From NCBI GenBank assembly GCA_004362315.1, contig SNWL01000004.1:310001-374000 (forward strand): a stretch of DNA of 64,000 nucleotides, read 5' to 3'. The notes under the pieces were generated by a model that saw only the letters and a program-made list of their open reading frames with translations, was not told where the DNA came from and did not search any database. This DNA comes from Mycobacterium sp. BK086 (GTDB lineage Bacteria > Actinomycetota > Actinomycetes > Mycobacteriales > Mycobacteriaceae). Positions 7,882-16,958 of this stretch are shown here, piece after piece (the stretch's first letter is position 1; every line of letters starts with the position of its first letter). The position numbers and the translations under genes were made by a program.

Positions 7882-9422
7882 CCGCACCCGTGAGCGACGA
7901 GCAGACCGTCACCGATCTGCTCGTGCGGCTGGCCGACGTCGACGATCGCGGTATCTACGCCGACGACGGCTCGTATTCGACCTGGCGCCAACATGTTCAG
8001 GATGCCGCCGACCTGGCGGCTGCCCTGAAAGCCCGGCTGGATCCGGCCAAGCCGCCGCATATCGGTGTGCTGCTGGGCAATACGCCGTTCTTCTCGTCGC
8101 TGCTGGTGGCGGCGGCCTTGGCCGGGCTGGTTCCGGTCGGGCTGAACCCCACCCGCCGCGGCGAAGCACTGGCGCGTGACATCGAGAAGGCGGACTGCCA
8201 GCTGGTGCTCGCCGACGCCGACAATGTCGGGCCGGAGGCCTACGGCGCCGGTTTTGTCCCCGAGGGTGTGGCCGTCATCGATGTCGGGACTAGCGCCTGG
8301 TCCGACGAGCTCGCACAGTTCCGCGGCTCACCGGTCACGTTCGCGCCCAGCCGTTTCGACGATCTGTTCATGCTGATCTTCACCTCGGGCACCAGCGGTG
8401 ACCCGAAAGCGGTGCGGTGCACTCACGAGAAGGTCGCCTTCCCCGGAGTGATGCTGGCCGAGCGGTTCGGGCTGGGGCCCGCCGATACCTGCTATCTGTC
8501 GATGCCGCTATTCCACTCGAACGCGGTGATGGCCGGCTGGGCGGTCGCGGTGGCGGCGGGAGCGTCGATTGCGTTGCGGCGCAAGTTCTCCGCCTCGCAG
8601 TTCATCCCCGATGCACGGCGGTTCAACGCCACGTACGCCAACTACGTCGGCAAGCCGATGTCCTACATCCTGGCCACCCCGGCACTGCCCGATGATGCCG
8701 ACAACCCGCTGCGCATCGTCTACGGCAACGAGGCCGCGCCGCGCGATATCGACCGGTTCGCACAGCGCTTCGGTGTGACCGTCGTCGACGGCTTCGGCTC
8801 CACCGAGGGTGGGGTGAACATCGCCCGCACCCCGGATACCCCCGAAGGCGCGCTGGGGCCGCTGCCGGAAGGCCTCGAGATCATCGACGTCGAGACCGGG
8901 CAGCCCTGCCCACCCGGCGTGATCGGCGAGCTGGTAAACCTCACCGGCCCAGGCAATTTCCGCGGTTACTACAACGCACCCGAGGCCGAGACCGAACGAA
9001 TGACCGGTGGGATGTACCACAGCGGAGATCTGGCCTACCGGGACGACGCCGGCTACGTGCACTTCGCCGGCCGCCTGGGCGACTGGATGCGGGTCGACGG
9101 CGAGAACCTGGGCACCGCGCCGATCGAACGGGTGCTGATGCGCTATCCCGACGTCACCGAGGCGGTGGTGTACCCCATCCCCGACCCGGCCGTCGGCGAT
9201 CGGGTGATGGCCGCGCTGGTGCTCCCACAGGACGCGGAATTCGATCCGGCCGCGTTCCGCGAATTCCTGGCCGCCCAGGACGATCTCGGCCCCAAACAAT
9301 GGCCGTCATATGTCCGGGTGAGCACCGCCCTGCCGAGCACCGAGACGTTCAAGATCATCAAGCGCAGGCTCTCGGCCGAGGCGCTGGAGTGCGCGGACCC
9401 GGTGTATCAGATTCCCCGTTGA
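7878..9422 (+). CDS. fadD17: FadD17, steroid side-chain acyl-CoA synthetase
   Basis: 514 residues from a TTG overlapping the fadE27 stop (TTGA); a GTG at 7890 is an alternative start. ANL superfamily: P-loop IFTSGTSGDPKAVRC near residue 160, VVDGFGSTEGG, the YHSGDLAYRDDAGYVHFAGRL hinge region, and a C-terminal catalytic Lys in TFKIIKRR. In actinobacteria FadD17 has been reported to activate sterol acids with a shortened (C5) side chain, while FadD19 handles the C8 chain. Third gene of the fadE26-fadE27-fadD17 operon. Confidence 0.9.
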   Translation: MTAPVSDEQTVTDLLVRLADVDDRGIYADDGSYSTWRQHVQDAADLAAALKARLDPAKPPHIGVLLGNTPFFSSLLVAAALAGLVPVGLNPTRRGEALARDIEKADCQLVLADADNVGPEAYGAGFVPEGVAVIDVGTSAWSDELAQFRGSPVTFAPSRFDDLFMLIFTSGTSGDPKAVRCTHEKVAFPGVMLAERFGLGPADTCYLSMPLFHSNAVMAGWAVAVAAGASIALRRKFSASQFIPDARRFNATYANYVGKPMSYILATPALPDDADNPLRIVYGNEAAPRDIDRFAQRFGVTVVDGFGSTEGGVNIARTPDTPEGALGPLPEGLEIIDVETGQPCPPGVIGELVNLTGPGNFRGYYNAPEAETERMTGGMYHSGDLAYRDDAGYVHFAGRLGDWMRVDGENLGTAPIERVLMRYPDVTEAVVYPIPDPAVGDRVMAALVLPQDAEFDPAAFREFLAAQDDLGPKQWPSYVRVSTALPSTETFKIIKRRLSAEALECADPVYQIPR

Positions 9423-9478
9423 GTCAGACTTCAGAGCGAAGATTCGCGCCAAGATCGCGCTCTGATTACTGACTCAAC
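9418..9478. terminator. Two-tier stem-loop between convergent fadD17 and ilvX
   Basis: GTTGAGTCAG (9418-9427) pairs with CTGACTCAAC (9469-9478), and inside it CAGAGCG (9432-9438) pairs with CGCTCTG (9458-9464), separated by 4-base bulges on each side. The outer stem includes the fadD17 stop codon. The symmetry and the convergent genes on each side suggest a bidirectional transcription terminator. Confidence 0.7.
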
Positions 9479-9483
9479 GCACG

Positions 9484-11040
9484 CTAGCCCGCGATCGAGG
9501 GCATGGCCGCCTCGATCAGGTGCGGCCCCGGCTCGCCGAAAGCCCACTGCAGCGCGTCGGCAAGCTCCTCGGCGGTACCGACCCGGCGGGCGGGCACCCC
9601 CATACCCTTGGCGATCCGCACGAAATCCAGTGTGGGACCGGTCAAATCGAGGAGTGCCTCAGCTTTGGGCCCAGGTCCCTCCCCCACTGCCTCGGCGCCG
9701 ACCCGCTGCAGTTCGATCCGCAGGATGTCGTAGGCGCGGTTGGCGTAGACGACGGTGGTGATGTCGAGCTGCTCGCGCGCTTGAGTCCACAACGCCGAAA
9801 TCGTGTACATCGCCGAGCCATCGGACTCCAGGCACAACACCGGACGCTCCGGTGCGGCGATCGCGGCCCCGACCGACACCGGCAGGGCGTACCCGATCGC
9901 ACCGCCGGTGAGGGTCAGCCAGTCATGTGCCGGGGCACCCGAGGTCGCTTGCGGCAGAAGGACTCCCGACGTGTTGGACTCGTCGACGACGATGGCCTGG
10001 TCGGGAAGAAGTGCGCCGATCACCTCGGCCGAGGTCACGACGGTGAGCGGGCCGCTGGGCAATGCCGGTCGCGACGACACCGCGGTGGCGGCAATCTCGT
10101 CCGGTGCCACCCGATCGGCAAGTACCTGCAGGGCGGCGGCGGCACCGACGGGCCCGGCCAGCGTGTGAACGGCGCATCCCTCGGGCACCAGATCACTGGC
10201 CTTGCCTGGGTAGGCGAAGAACGAGACCGGATGCGGCGCCCCTGCCAATACGAGATGTCGTGCCCCGGCGAGCTGCGCGACGGCGGCCTCGGCGAAGTAG
10301 GCGAGCCGCTCCACGGCCGGTACACCGGCTCCGCGCGCCTGGCGGGTCGGGAACGTCTCGCACATGACCCGCGCGCCGCACACCTGCGCGAGTCGGACCG
10401 CCGCGGACAGGCCGTCCACACCCGTAGCGTCGCCACCGACCATGATCACCGTCGGCTCGCCCAACTTCAGGACGTCCTCGACCTGGGTCAGGTTCACATC
10501 GATCGGATTCACCTGTACCGCAGAGTTTTCGAAGGGCGCGGCGCCCTCGTCCCAGGACACGTCGGCGGGCAGGATCAACGTGGAGATGTGTTTGTGACTG
10601 CTCGCCGACGCGATGGCCTCGGCAGTATCGGCGGCGACGTCGGCCACGGTGATGCTGCGGCGCAGCCAGCCGGAGACCGTCTGAGCCACCGAATCGATGT
10701 CGGACTCCAGCGGCGCGTCGTACTTCTTGTGATAGGTCGCATGATCGCCGACGACGACGACCATCGGCACATGTGCGCGTCGCGCATTGTGCAGGTTGGC
10801 GAGCCCGTTGCCCAGCCCGGGACCGAGGTGCAGCAGCACCGCAGCGGGCTTGCCCGCGATGCGTGCGTAGCCGTCGGCGGCGCCGGTGGCGACCCCCTCG
10901 AAGAGCGTGAGCACACCGCGCATCTGCGGCACCGTGTCCAGCGCGGCGACGAAGTGCATCTCGGAGGTGCCCGGATTGGCGAAGCACACGTCCACGCCGC
11001 CGTCGACCAACGTCGTGATCAGTGCCTGTGCGCCATTCAC
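9484..11040 (-). CDS. ilvX: IlvX, thiamine-diphosphate enzyme of the acetolactate synthase family
   Basis: 518 residues from the GTG at 11040 (VNGAQALITTLVDGGVDV), matching the start of Rv3509c. The frame stays open to 11139, but the extra 33 residues cover the divergent promoter and do not look like family sequence. ThDP-family features: catalytic Glu in FEGVATGAADGYAR, central FAD/DHS-like domain, and a C-terminal diphosphate-binding motif (ESDGSAMYTISALW...YANRAY). The true substrate of IlvX-type proteins is not established; the name reflects similarity to acetolactate synthase large subunit. No KstR-like site is visible upstream. Confidence 0.85.
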   Translation of the reverse strand: MNGAQALITTLVDGGVDVCFANPGTSEMHFVAALDTVPQMRGVLTLFEGVATGAADGYARIAGKPAAVLLHLGPGLGNGLANLHNARRAHVPMVVVVGDHATYHKKYDAPLESDIDSVAQTVSGWLRRSITVADVAADTAEAIASASSHKHISTLILPADVSWDEGAAPFENSAVQVNPIDVNLTQVEDVLKLGEPTVIMVGGDATGVDGLSAAVRLAQVCGARVMCETFPTRQARGAGVPAVERLAYFAEAAVAQLAGARHLVLAGAPHPVSFFAYPGKASDLVPEGCAVHTLAGPVGAAAALQVLADRVAPDEIAATAVSSRPALPSGPLTVVTSAEVIGALLPDQAIVVDESNTSGVLLPQATSGAPAHDWLTLTGGAIGYALPVSVGAAIAAPERPVLCLESDGSAMYTISALWTQAREQLDITTVVYANRAYDILRIELQRVGAEAVGEGPGPKAEALLDLTGPTLDFVRIAKGMGVPARRVGTAEELADALQWAFGEPGPHLIEAAMPSIAG

Positions 11041-11137
11041 CCGACCGAGCTTAATCAGGTCGGCTGGCAAGCTGTCGCAGATCGTGTCCGCTGTTGTGCC
11101 CAGTCCGTTGTCGGTGGGGTTGGCTACCGTCGGATAC

Positions 11138-11842
11138 ATGGGCTATCGCGAGGTTGCGCCGGCGCGACCGCTGCGGCCTCTGGTCGAATGCGTGTGGCGG
11201 TCCGACGCTCACAGACCTACTCACGTGCTGCCCGACGGGTGCATGGATCTGATCGAACTGAACGGCTCGATAGTGGTGGCCGGTCCCGACACCGCGTCGT
11301 TCGTCAGCAACCCCGATTCGGTCGAGGTGACCGGCATGCGGTTCCACCCTGGTGTCCTGCCCCGTCTGCTCGGCGTGCCCGCGGCCGAGCTGCTCAATGC
11401 TCGGGTTCCGTTGGCCGAGCTGCGCCCCGACGTACGCGGCTCGCTCACCGACGTCACTGGACAACTACTCAACGGCGAACCCACGAAGGAAACAGCTCCC
11501 TGGTCCCTCCCGCAGCTCGCGGCAGTGACCCACGCTCTGGGACACGGCGCCGCAATGAGTGATGTCGCCAGTGAAATCGGTTGGTCGACAAGACATTTAC
11601 AGCGACAGTGCGCCAACGTGTACGGCTATGGCCCGGCCACGCTGCGGCGGGTCCTGCGCTTCAGACGGGCGGTCGCGATGCTGCGTGCCGACACCTCCGT
11701 CGCAGAAGCTTCCGCTCGAGCAGGATATGCCGACCAGCCGCATCTACACCGAGAGGTGCGGGCGCTCTCCGGTTTGCCCGTCGCGGCGGTCGTCATCCCA
11801 GCGCCGCAAACAGATCGACCGTCGTACCGTCCGGGTCCGTGA
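11138..11842 (+). CDS. AraC/XylS-family transcriptional regulator
   Basis: 234 residues from the ATG at 11138 (MGYREVAPARPLRPLVECVW). The N-terminal part resembles the DUF6597 domain found before AraC helix-turn-helix regions (WRSD...HVLPDGCMDLIE). The C-terminal about 100 residues hold two helix-turn-helix units (MSDVASEIGWSTRHLQRQC and AEASARAGYADQPHLHREV). Divergent from ilvX with a 97-base gap, so it may regulate ilvX or itself. Its last 50 bases overlap the end of the opposite VOC gene. Confidence 0.85.
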   Translation: MGYREVAPARPLRPLVECVWRSDAHRPTHVLPDGCMDLIELNGSIVVAGPDTASFVSNPDSVEVTGMRFHPGVLPRLLGVPAAELLNARVPLAELRPDVRGSLTDVTGQLLNGEPTKETAPWSLPQLAAVTHALGHGAAMSDVASEIGWSTRHLQRQCANVYGYGPATLRRVLRFRRAVAMLRADTSVAEASARAGYADQPHLHREVRALSGLPVAAVVIPAPQTDRPSYRPGP

Positions 11843-12185
11843 CGCTGGCGTAGCGCTGGCCCCACGGCGCATCGAACGGCTCGAGCGTGCCGGGATGTCC
11901 GGCGTGGACGACGCGGGTGAACAACTCGTCGACCTCGGCCGCCGAGCGCAGCCCGAAGGCCAACGCCACCCGGCCCGCGGAGGTCGGCGGCGTCCACCCC
12001 GGATGCATCCCCGCAATGATCTCCTCGGTGTCGAATGCCAACCGGTTGCCGCCCGGCAGTTCTATTTCGACATGCGGCCCGTCCGGGTCCGGCACAGCCA
12101 GGCCGAGCAGCCGGTAGAAGGACAGCGAACGGGGCAGGTCGCTCGACACGATTTCGATGACGGTCGATGTGATGGCGATGTCCAT
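11793..12185 (-). CDS. VOC (glyoxalase/bleomycin resistance) superfamily protein
   Basis: 130 residues with two beta-alpha-beta-beta-beta modules: IEIVSSDLPRSLSFYRLLG at the N-terminus and ASVTDPDGTTVDLFAAL at the C-terminus, the usual DPDGTxVDL ending of small VOC proteins. Such proteins bind a metal and act as dioxygenases, isomerases or resistance proteins; the substrate here cannot be told. It is convergent with the AraC gene and the two coding ends overlap by 50 bases. Confidence 0.8.
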   Translation of the reverse strand: MDIAITSTVIEIVSSDLPRSLSFYRLLGLAVPDPDGPHVEIELPGGNRLAFDTEEIIAGMHPGWTPPTSAGRVALAFGLRSAAEVDELFTRVVHAGHPGTLEPFDAPWGQRYASVTDPDGTTVDLFAALG

Positions 12186-12307
12186 GACTGCAGGTTATGG
12201 CCCCTTCCCCGGCAAGTCGTGAACAAATCGGACAGGTTGCAGCGGCGGGCGAGCTGCCGCGGATCTGGGTGAATAGACGTGCCGGGTATTCGTCCTAGAC
12301 TGAGCCG

Positions 12308-12604
12308 ATGCTGGCTTTCGACGTTTGCGACGAGGGCTTACATGCACTTGCTGGACAGTGCTCAGTCGACGCAGCGCGCTTAGCCAGCCAGGTTCCCACC
12401 GGACGGGTGGGACCGCCAGCGCAGGCAACAGCAGCTGCGGTCGGCAGCGTGTACACGGCGGTCGGGACCGCGGCAGCGGCCATGGCCACCCGCGTACAGG
12501 CCACGGGCGACAAGCTGATCTCTGCTGCAACGCAGTACGTGAACACGGAGGACAACTCCGCACAGCGCCTCGCGGCGCTGGGCTACGGACCTGTTCCCGG
12601 GTAG
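12308..12604 (+). CDS. Small EspC/WXG100-like type VII secretion substrate
   Basis: 98 residues, Ala-rich and helical, without a WxG turn. It ends in YVNTEDNSAQRLAAL, which fits the YxxxD/E secretion signal of ESX substrates followed by the short helix seen in EspC-like (DUF2580) proteins. Such proteins usually stand first in a cassette, followed by a larger secreted partner. Here the following reading frame is short and looks degraded. Base composition is somewhat lower in G+C than its neighbours. The assignment is by pattern, not clear sequence identity. Confidence 0.6.
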   Translation: MLAFDVCDEGLHALAGQCSVDAARLASQVPTGRVGPPAQATAAAVGSVYTAVGTAAAAMATRVQATGDKLISAATQYVNTEDNSAQRLAALGYGPVPG

Positions 12605-12654
12605 ATGCCTGCCGTCCTAGGCGCGGGAATTCCTGTCCCAGGCCAGGACAAAAA

Positions 12655-12801
12655 ATGGAGAACGGTGCCCTGGTCGACATTATCGACCAACATGCCAACG
12701 GAGACAACAACTTTCACAATAACTGGATGCCTGACAACGGCGGCTTCAACGGCGGTTCAGCATCTGTCGAGTTCGTCCATCTGACCTATCCCGGAGAGTG
12801 A
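12655..12801 (+). pseudogene. C-terminal remnant of a probable type VII secreted partner protein
   Basis: A 48-residue frame (from ATG 12655; rich in Asn and Gly, ending VEFVHLTYPGE) whose stop overlaps a GTG of the next gene as GTGA, a translational-coupling arrangement that suggests this frame is the true coding end. In another frame an ATG at 12604, adjoining the stop of the EspC-like gene, begins MPAVLGAGIPVPGQD and then runs into low-quality sequence. The simplest reading is a once larger gene that has lost its middle and changed frame. It could also be a genuine small peptide. Confidence 0.4.
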
Positions 12802-12806
12802 GAAGG

Positions 12807-13319
12807 ATGCCGGCTGCGAAACCCACCCGCTCAATCGTGGTGGTCACTCTCGCAATCGCGCTCCTCTGTCTGGGCGGCGCTGCGCTCTGGTATCTGTACG
12901 CGACAGAAGACGTGAACCCCTACCCGATGAAGGACTACAACGCCGCAACACAACAGAAAGCCGCCGAAGCCGTTTTGGCAGGACTCAACACCCACAATCC
13001 CGACAACGTCGATCTCATGCGCATTGACGGGCAGCCTGAATCAGATGCCAACCTCAAGGCGATCACTGCAAACATCACGCCGATGCTTCCCCCGCACGGC
13101 TGTCAGTACGCCCTGAACGGAGTCGAAGACAAAGGTGAACAAGATCCGGCCGACGTGCCTTGGTACCACCCCAGCCAGGCCCGCGGCTTCGATATGAAGC
13201 TGCAGCAACTCTGCCCCGGACAACCACCGACGCCACGCACCATCCGCGTCATCGCGATCCCATCGGGAATGGGCGGTTACTGGGCCGAAGCGGCGCTACG
13301 AGACGAGACCCAGCGCTAG
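12807..13319 (+). CDS. Membrane-anchored hypothetical protein of the type VII cassette
   Basis: 170 residues from the ATG at 12807, with GGAG 10 bases upstream; a GTG at 12798 is an alternative that overlaps the preceding stop. A short basic N-terminus, one membrane helix (about residues 9-31, SIVVVTLAIALLCLGGAALWYLY), then an extracytoplasmic domain of about 135 residues with two Cys (HGCQYAL and QLCPG) that may form a disulfide. No family recognised. Its position behind an EspC-like gene fits an accessory or immunity-like role, which is inference. Its TAG stop shares the tetramer CTAG with the stop of the convergent flavin oxidoreductase gene. Confidence 0.7.
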   Translation: MPAAKPTRSIVVVTLAIALLCLGGAALWYLYATEDVNPYPMKDYNAATQQKAAEAVLAGLNTHNPDNVDLMRIDGQPESDANLKAITANITPMLPPHGCQYALNGVEDKGEQDPADVPWYHPSQARGFDMKLQQLCPGQPPTPRTIRVIAIPSGMGGYWAEAALRDETQR

Positions 13320-14437
13320 CTGTCGCGGACCGTGTCCAGTTTCCGGCTCGCGGCCTCGAAGCCCTCGACCAGTTCGGCGATGATGTCGGCGACGGGTCGG
13401 ATCTCGTTCATCCGCCCCACAATCTGACCGACCGGCATCGCGACGGTATCGGGATTGTCGGACTCGTTCATCCGCTGATGCGCCTCGCTGACGAGGATGT
13501 TCTGCAGCGGCATGGGCAGCGGGTCCGGGGCGCCCTCGGCGTCCCACGCGTCCGTCCACTTCGTCTTCAGCAGCCGCGCCGGCTTACCGGTGTAGATTTT
13601 GCGGCGCACGGTGTCACTGGAGCTGGCCCGCAGCAGCGCGTCCTGGATCGTCGACGTGCCGCCCGGTTCGCGGTGTCCGAGGTCGTATTCGGCGGAAGTC
13701 AGGAAGGCCGAGCCCATCCACACGCCGGAGGCTCCGAGCGCCAGTGCGGCAGCGACCTGCCGGCCGGTGCCGATGCCGCCTGCCGCCAGTACCGGAGCCT
13801 TGCCGTCGAGCGCGTCGACGATTTCCGGCCACAGGACCACGGAGCCGATCTCGCCCGTGTGCCCGCCGGCCTCGTGACCCTGGGCCACCACGATGTCGAC
13901 ACCGTTCTCGACGTGCCGCTGAGCATGTTTGGCCGACCCGGCGAGCGCGGCCACCGGCACCCCGTGCTCGTGCGCCTGGTCGATGACGTCTTTGGGCGGT
14001 GAACCAAGCGCGTTGGCGATCAGCTTGATCGGGTGCTTGAGCGCAACCTCCACATGCGAGCGGGCCACCGAATGCAGCCAGCCCAGCACACCCTCGTTCT
14101 TCGCTTCGTCCTCAGGCAGCGGGGGCACGCCCAGGTCGGCCAGCGTCTTGGCGATGAAGTCCCGATGCTCTTGCGGGATCAGCTTGTTGATGTCGACGGC
14201 CGTGCCCTCGGTGGGGATCTTCGCCGGCATCACGATGTCGACGCCGTACGGCTTGCCGTCGGTGTTTTCGTCCATCCACTGCAAGACGGCCTCGAGGTCG
14301 TCGGCGTCGTTGAACCGCACACAACCCAGCACGCCCATACCGCCTGCGCGACTGACCGCGGCGGCGACCTTCTCCGACGGGGTGAAGACGAAGATCGGGT
14401 ACTTGATGCCGAACCGATCGCAGAGCTCTGTACGCAT
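13316..14437 (-). CDS. NPD/nitronate monooxygenase-family flavin oxidoreductase
   Basis: 373 residues from the ATG at 14437, which overlaps the fadD19 stop (TGATG); the frame extends to 14509 but that part lies inside fadD19. TIM-barrel FMN enzyme with the family motifs AQGHEAGGHTGEIGS and LAAGGIGTGRQVAAALALGASGVWMGSAFL. Related to IpdC further along this window, so a reductase or dehydrogenase acting on a steroid CoA thioester is plausible, but the substrate is unknown. Co-transcribed with fadD19 from the KstR-controlled promoter at 16100. Confidence 0.88.
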   Translation of the reverse strand: MRTELCDRFGIKYPIFVFTPSEKVAAAVSRAGGMGVLGCVRFNDADDLEAVLQWMDENTDGKPYGVDIVMPAKIPTEGTAVDINKLIPQEHRDFIAKTLADLGVPPLPEDEAKNEGVLGWLHSVARSHVEVALKHPIKLIANALGSPPKDVIDQAHEHGVPVAALAGSAKHAQRHVENGVDIVVAQGHEAGGHTGEIGSVVLWPEIVDALDGKAPVLAAGGIGTGRQVAAALALGASGVWMGSAFLTSAEYDLGHREPGGTSTIQDALLRASSSDTVRRKIYTGKPARLLKTKWTDAWDAEGAPDPLPMPLQNILVSEAHQRMNESDNPDTVAMPVGQIVGRMNEIRPVADIIAELVEGFEAASRKLDTVRDS

Positions 14438-16089
14438 CAGCTGCTGGCACCCGCGTGCTTGGCGTGAACCTCGTCGGCGGGACGCTCCTCGGTCTGGTCC
14501 TTGGCCCACTTGTAGTCGGGCTTGCCGGCCGGCGACCGCTTCACCTCGTCCACGATCCAGAGGCTGCGCGGCACCTTGTACCCGGCAATCTCCTTGCGCA
14601 CGAACGTATCCAGATCAGACAGCGTCGGGCGGGCGCCCTTACGGGGTGCGACCACGGCCGCGACATGGTTGCCGAAGCGGGGATCGGGCACGCCGACGAC
14701 CAAGGCGTCGAACACATCCGGATGACCCTTGAGCGCGGCCTCGACCTCTTCGGGGTAGATCTTCTCGCCGCCGCTGTTGATCGACACCGAGCCGCGGCCC
14801 AACATCGTGACAGTGCCGTCGGCCTCGACCTCGGCGTAGTCGCCCGGGATCGCATAGCGCACACCGTTGTAGGTGCGGAACGTCTCGGCGGTCTTCTTCT
14901 CGTCCTTGTAGTAGCCGACCGGGATGTTGCCCTTCTTGGCGATCACGCCACGGACCCCGGAGCCGGGCTTGACCTCGTTGCCGTCCTCATCGAGCACGAC
15001 GGTGCGGTGGTCGATCGACACTCGCGGGCCACCCATGTGGTGCTCGCCCTTGGCCACGATGCTGGTACCGCCGAAGCCGGTCTCCGAGGAGCCGATCGAG
15101 TCGGTGATGACCCGGTTGGGGAGCAGTTCCAGCAGCTTCTCCTTGAGGCTGGTGGAGAACAGCGCCGCGGTGCTGGCCAGCAGGAACAGCGAGGAGAGGT
15201 CGTACTCCTTGCCGCTGTCGATCGCCGCCTGCAGCGCATCGAGCAGCGGGCGCGCCATCGCGTCACCGGTGAAGAACAACAGGTTCACCTTGTGCTCGTG
15301 AATGGTGCGCCAGACTTCGTCGGCGTCGAATTCCGGTGCCAGGACGGTGGTTTGGCCGGAGAAGATCGACATCCAGGTCGCCGACTGGGTGGCGCCGTGA
15401 ATCATCGGCGGGATCGCGTAGCGGACCATCGGCGGATTGGTGACCGCAGCCCGGGACAGGTCGTACTCGTCCTTGACGAACTCACCGGTCGCGAAGTCGG
15501 TGCCGCCGAACAGAACCCGATAGACGTCCTCATGGCGCCACATCACGCCCTTGGGGAAGCCGGTGGTCCCGCCGGTGTACAGCAGGTAGATGTCGTCCTC
15601 GCTGCGCTCGCCGAAATCGCGCACGGGCGAGCTCTCGGCGAGGGCCGAGTAGAACTCGACGCCGCCGTAGCGGCCGAAGTCGTTGTCGCTGCCGTCTTCG
15701 ATCACCAGGATCGTCTTGACGTCGGGGGTGTCGGGCAGGACGTTGGCGACGCGGTCGGAGTACTGGCGCTCGTGCACCAGCGCCACCATGTCGGAGTTCT
15801 CGAACAGGTAGCGCAGTTCGCCCTCGACGTAGCGGAAGTTGACGTTGACCAGGATCGCGCCGGCCTTGATGGTGCCCAGCATCGCGATGACGATCTCGAT
15901 GCGGTTCCGGCAGTAAAGCCCGACCTTGTCGTCCTTCTTGACGCCGTGGTCGAGGAGGTAATGAGCGAAGCGATTCGCCTTGTCCTCCAACTCGGCGAAA
16001 GTGATCCGGTCCTCACCGCAGATGAAGGCAACGCGGTCAGGCACGGCATCGATGGCGTGTTCGGCTAGGTCGGCTATGTTCAGGGCCAC
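14437..16089 (-). CDS. fadD19: FadD19, cholesterol side-chain (C8) acyl-CoA synthetase
   Basis: 550 residues from a GTG. ANL family: P-loop [14 protein letters not shown] near residue 175, [33 protein letters not shown] hinge and C-terminal catalytic Lys in [12 protein letters not shown]. FadD19 (Rv3515c) activates the C26 carboxylate of the oxidised sterol side chain, the entry to beta-oxidation, and is also needed for C24-branched sterols in Rhodococcus. The GTG has no ribosome site; it lies 6 bases after TAGTTT, whose first bases belong to the KstR operator, so the mRNA is probably leaderless. Confidence 0.94.
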   Translation of the reverse strand: MALNIADLAEHAIDAVPDRVAFICGEDRITFAELEDKANRFAHYLLDHGVKKDDKVGLYCRNRIEIVIAMLGTIKAGAILVNVNFRYVEGELRYLFENSDMVALVHERQYSDRVANVLPDTPDVKTILVIEDGSDNDFGRYGGVEFYSALAESSPVRDFGERSEDDIYLLYTGGTTGFPKGVMWRHEDVYRVLFGGTDFATGEFVKDEYDLSRAAVTNPPMVRYAIPPMIHGATQSATWMSIFSGQTTVLAPEFDADEVWRTIHEHKVNLLFFTGDAMARPLLDALQAAIDSGKEYDLSSLFLLASTAALFSTSLKEKLLELLPNRVITDSIGSSETGFGGTSIVAKGEHHMGGPRVSIDHRTVVLDEDGNEVKPGSGVRGVIAKKGNIPVGYYKDEKKTAETFRTYNGVRYAIPGDYAEVEADGTVTMLGRGSVSINSGGEKIYPEEVEAALKGHPDVFDALVVGVPDPRFGNHVAAVVAPRKGARPTLSDLDTFVRKEIAGYKVPRSLWIVDEVKRSPAGKPDYKWAKDQTEERPADEVHAKHAGASS

Positions 16090-16099
16090 GGACCCAAAC

Positions 16100-16113
16100 T
16101 AGAACGTGTTACA
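16100..16113. promoter_or_regulatory. KstR operator between fadD19 and echA19
   Basis: TAGAACGTGTTACA, core AAC-N2-GTT with one flank mismatch. It lies 10 bases upstream of the fadD19 GTG and 44 bases upstream of echA19. On the minus strand the operator end reads into TAGTTT (16101-16096), a -10-like hexamer, then GGGTCC and GTG: repression would directly cover the core promoter. Confidence 0.88.
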
Positions 16114-16157
16114 TTTCGACACAAGTCTGTGGCAAAGATGCTGGAAGGCAGGTACCT

Positions 16158-16958
16158 GTGAGCGAGCCCGAAAAGAAAGCCGACGCCCTCATTGAGCAGC
16201 GCGGACACACCCTCATCGTCACGCTGAACCGGCCCGAGGCCCGCAATGCGCTTTCGACTGAGATGCTCTCGATCATGGTCGACGCCTGGAACCGCGTCGA
16301 CGAGGATCCCGAGATCCGCACCTGCATTCTGACCGGCGCGGGCGGGTACTTCTGCGCAGGCATGGACCTGAAGACCGCGACGAAGGCACCTCCCGGCGAC
16401 TCGTTCAAGAGCGGCGCCTTCGACCCGACGAAGATCGAGGGCCTGCTCAAGGGCCGCCGGCTCACCAAGCCGCTCATCGCGGCCGTGGAAGGCCCGGCCA
16501 TCGCGGGCGGCACCGAGATCCTGCAGGGCACCGACATCCGCGTCGCCGGTGAGAGCGCGAAGTTCGGCATCTCTGAGGCCAAGTGGAGCCTCTACCCGAT
16601 GGGCGGCTCCGCGGTACGACTGCCGCGGCAGATCCCGTACACGATCGCCTGCGACCTGCTGCTGACCGGGCGCCACATCACCGCCGCCGAGGCGCTGTCC
16701 TACGGCCTCATCGGGTACGTGGTGCCCGATGGCACGGCGCTGGAGAAGGCCCTCGAGATCGCCGAGGTGATCAACAACAACGGCCCGCTGGCCGTGCAGG
16801 CGATCCTCAAGACCATTCGCGAAGCCGAGGGCATGCACGAGCTCGACGCGTTCAAGCCCGACACCGCCAACGGCATCCCGGTGTTCCTGAGCGATGACGC
16901 CAAGGAAGGTCCGCTGGCGTTCAAGGAGAAGCGCGCCCCGCAGTTCAAGATGCGCTAG
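16158..16958 (+). CDS. echA19: EchA19, steroid side-chain enoyl-CoA hydratase
   Basis: 266 residues from a GTG. Crotonase fold: oxyanion-hole segments [12 protein letters not shown] and [23 protein letters not shown]-terminal trimerisation helices. EchA19 (Rv3516) hydrates the unsaturated steroid side-chain CoA after the acyl-CoA dehydrogenase step. Expressed from the KstR site at 16100, divergently from fadD19. Its last 14 bases overlap the end of the opposing giant gene, so the two transcripts run into each other. Confidence 0.93.
   Translation: MSEPEKKADALIEQRGHTLIVTLNRPEARNALSTEMLSIMVDAWNRVDEDPEIRTCILTGAGGYFCAGMDLKTATKAPPGDSFKSGAFDPTKIEGLLKGRRLTKPLIAAVEGPAIAGGTEILQGTDIRVAGESAKFGISEAKWSLYPMGGSAVRLPRQIPYTIACDLLLTGRHITAAEALSYGLIGYVVPDGTALEKALEIAEVINNNGPLAVQAILKTIREAEGMHELDAFKPDTANGIPVFLSDDAKEGPLAFKEKRAPQFKMR

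Noticed and set aside
9520..11562. 680-residue open frame opposite ilvX.
   Set aside because: Antisense of a clear ThDP enzyme; low-complexity Arg/Gly/His-rich translation typical of G+C-rich shadow frames.
12604..12780. Frame starting at ATG 12604 right after the EspC-like stop.
   Set aside because: After about 15 reasonable residues it turns into Ser/Thr-rich noise and ends in an unlinked stop; treated as the broken 5' end of the remnant gene.
14455..16068. 537-residue open frame opposite fadD19.
   Set aside because: Mirror frame of an intact acyl-CoA synthetase; no recognisable motif.
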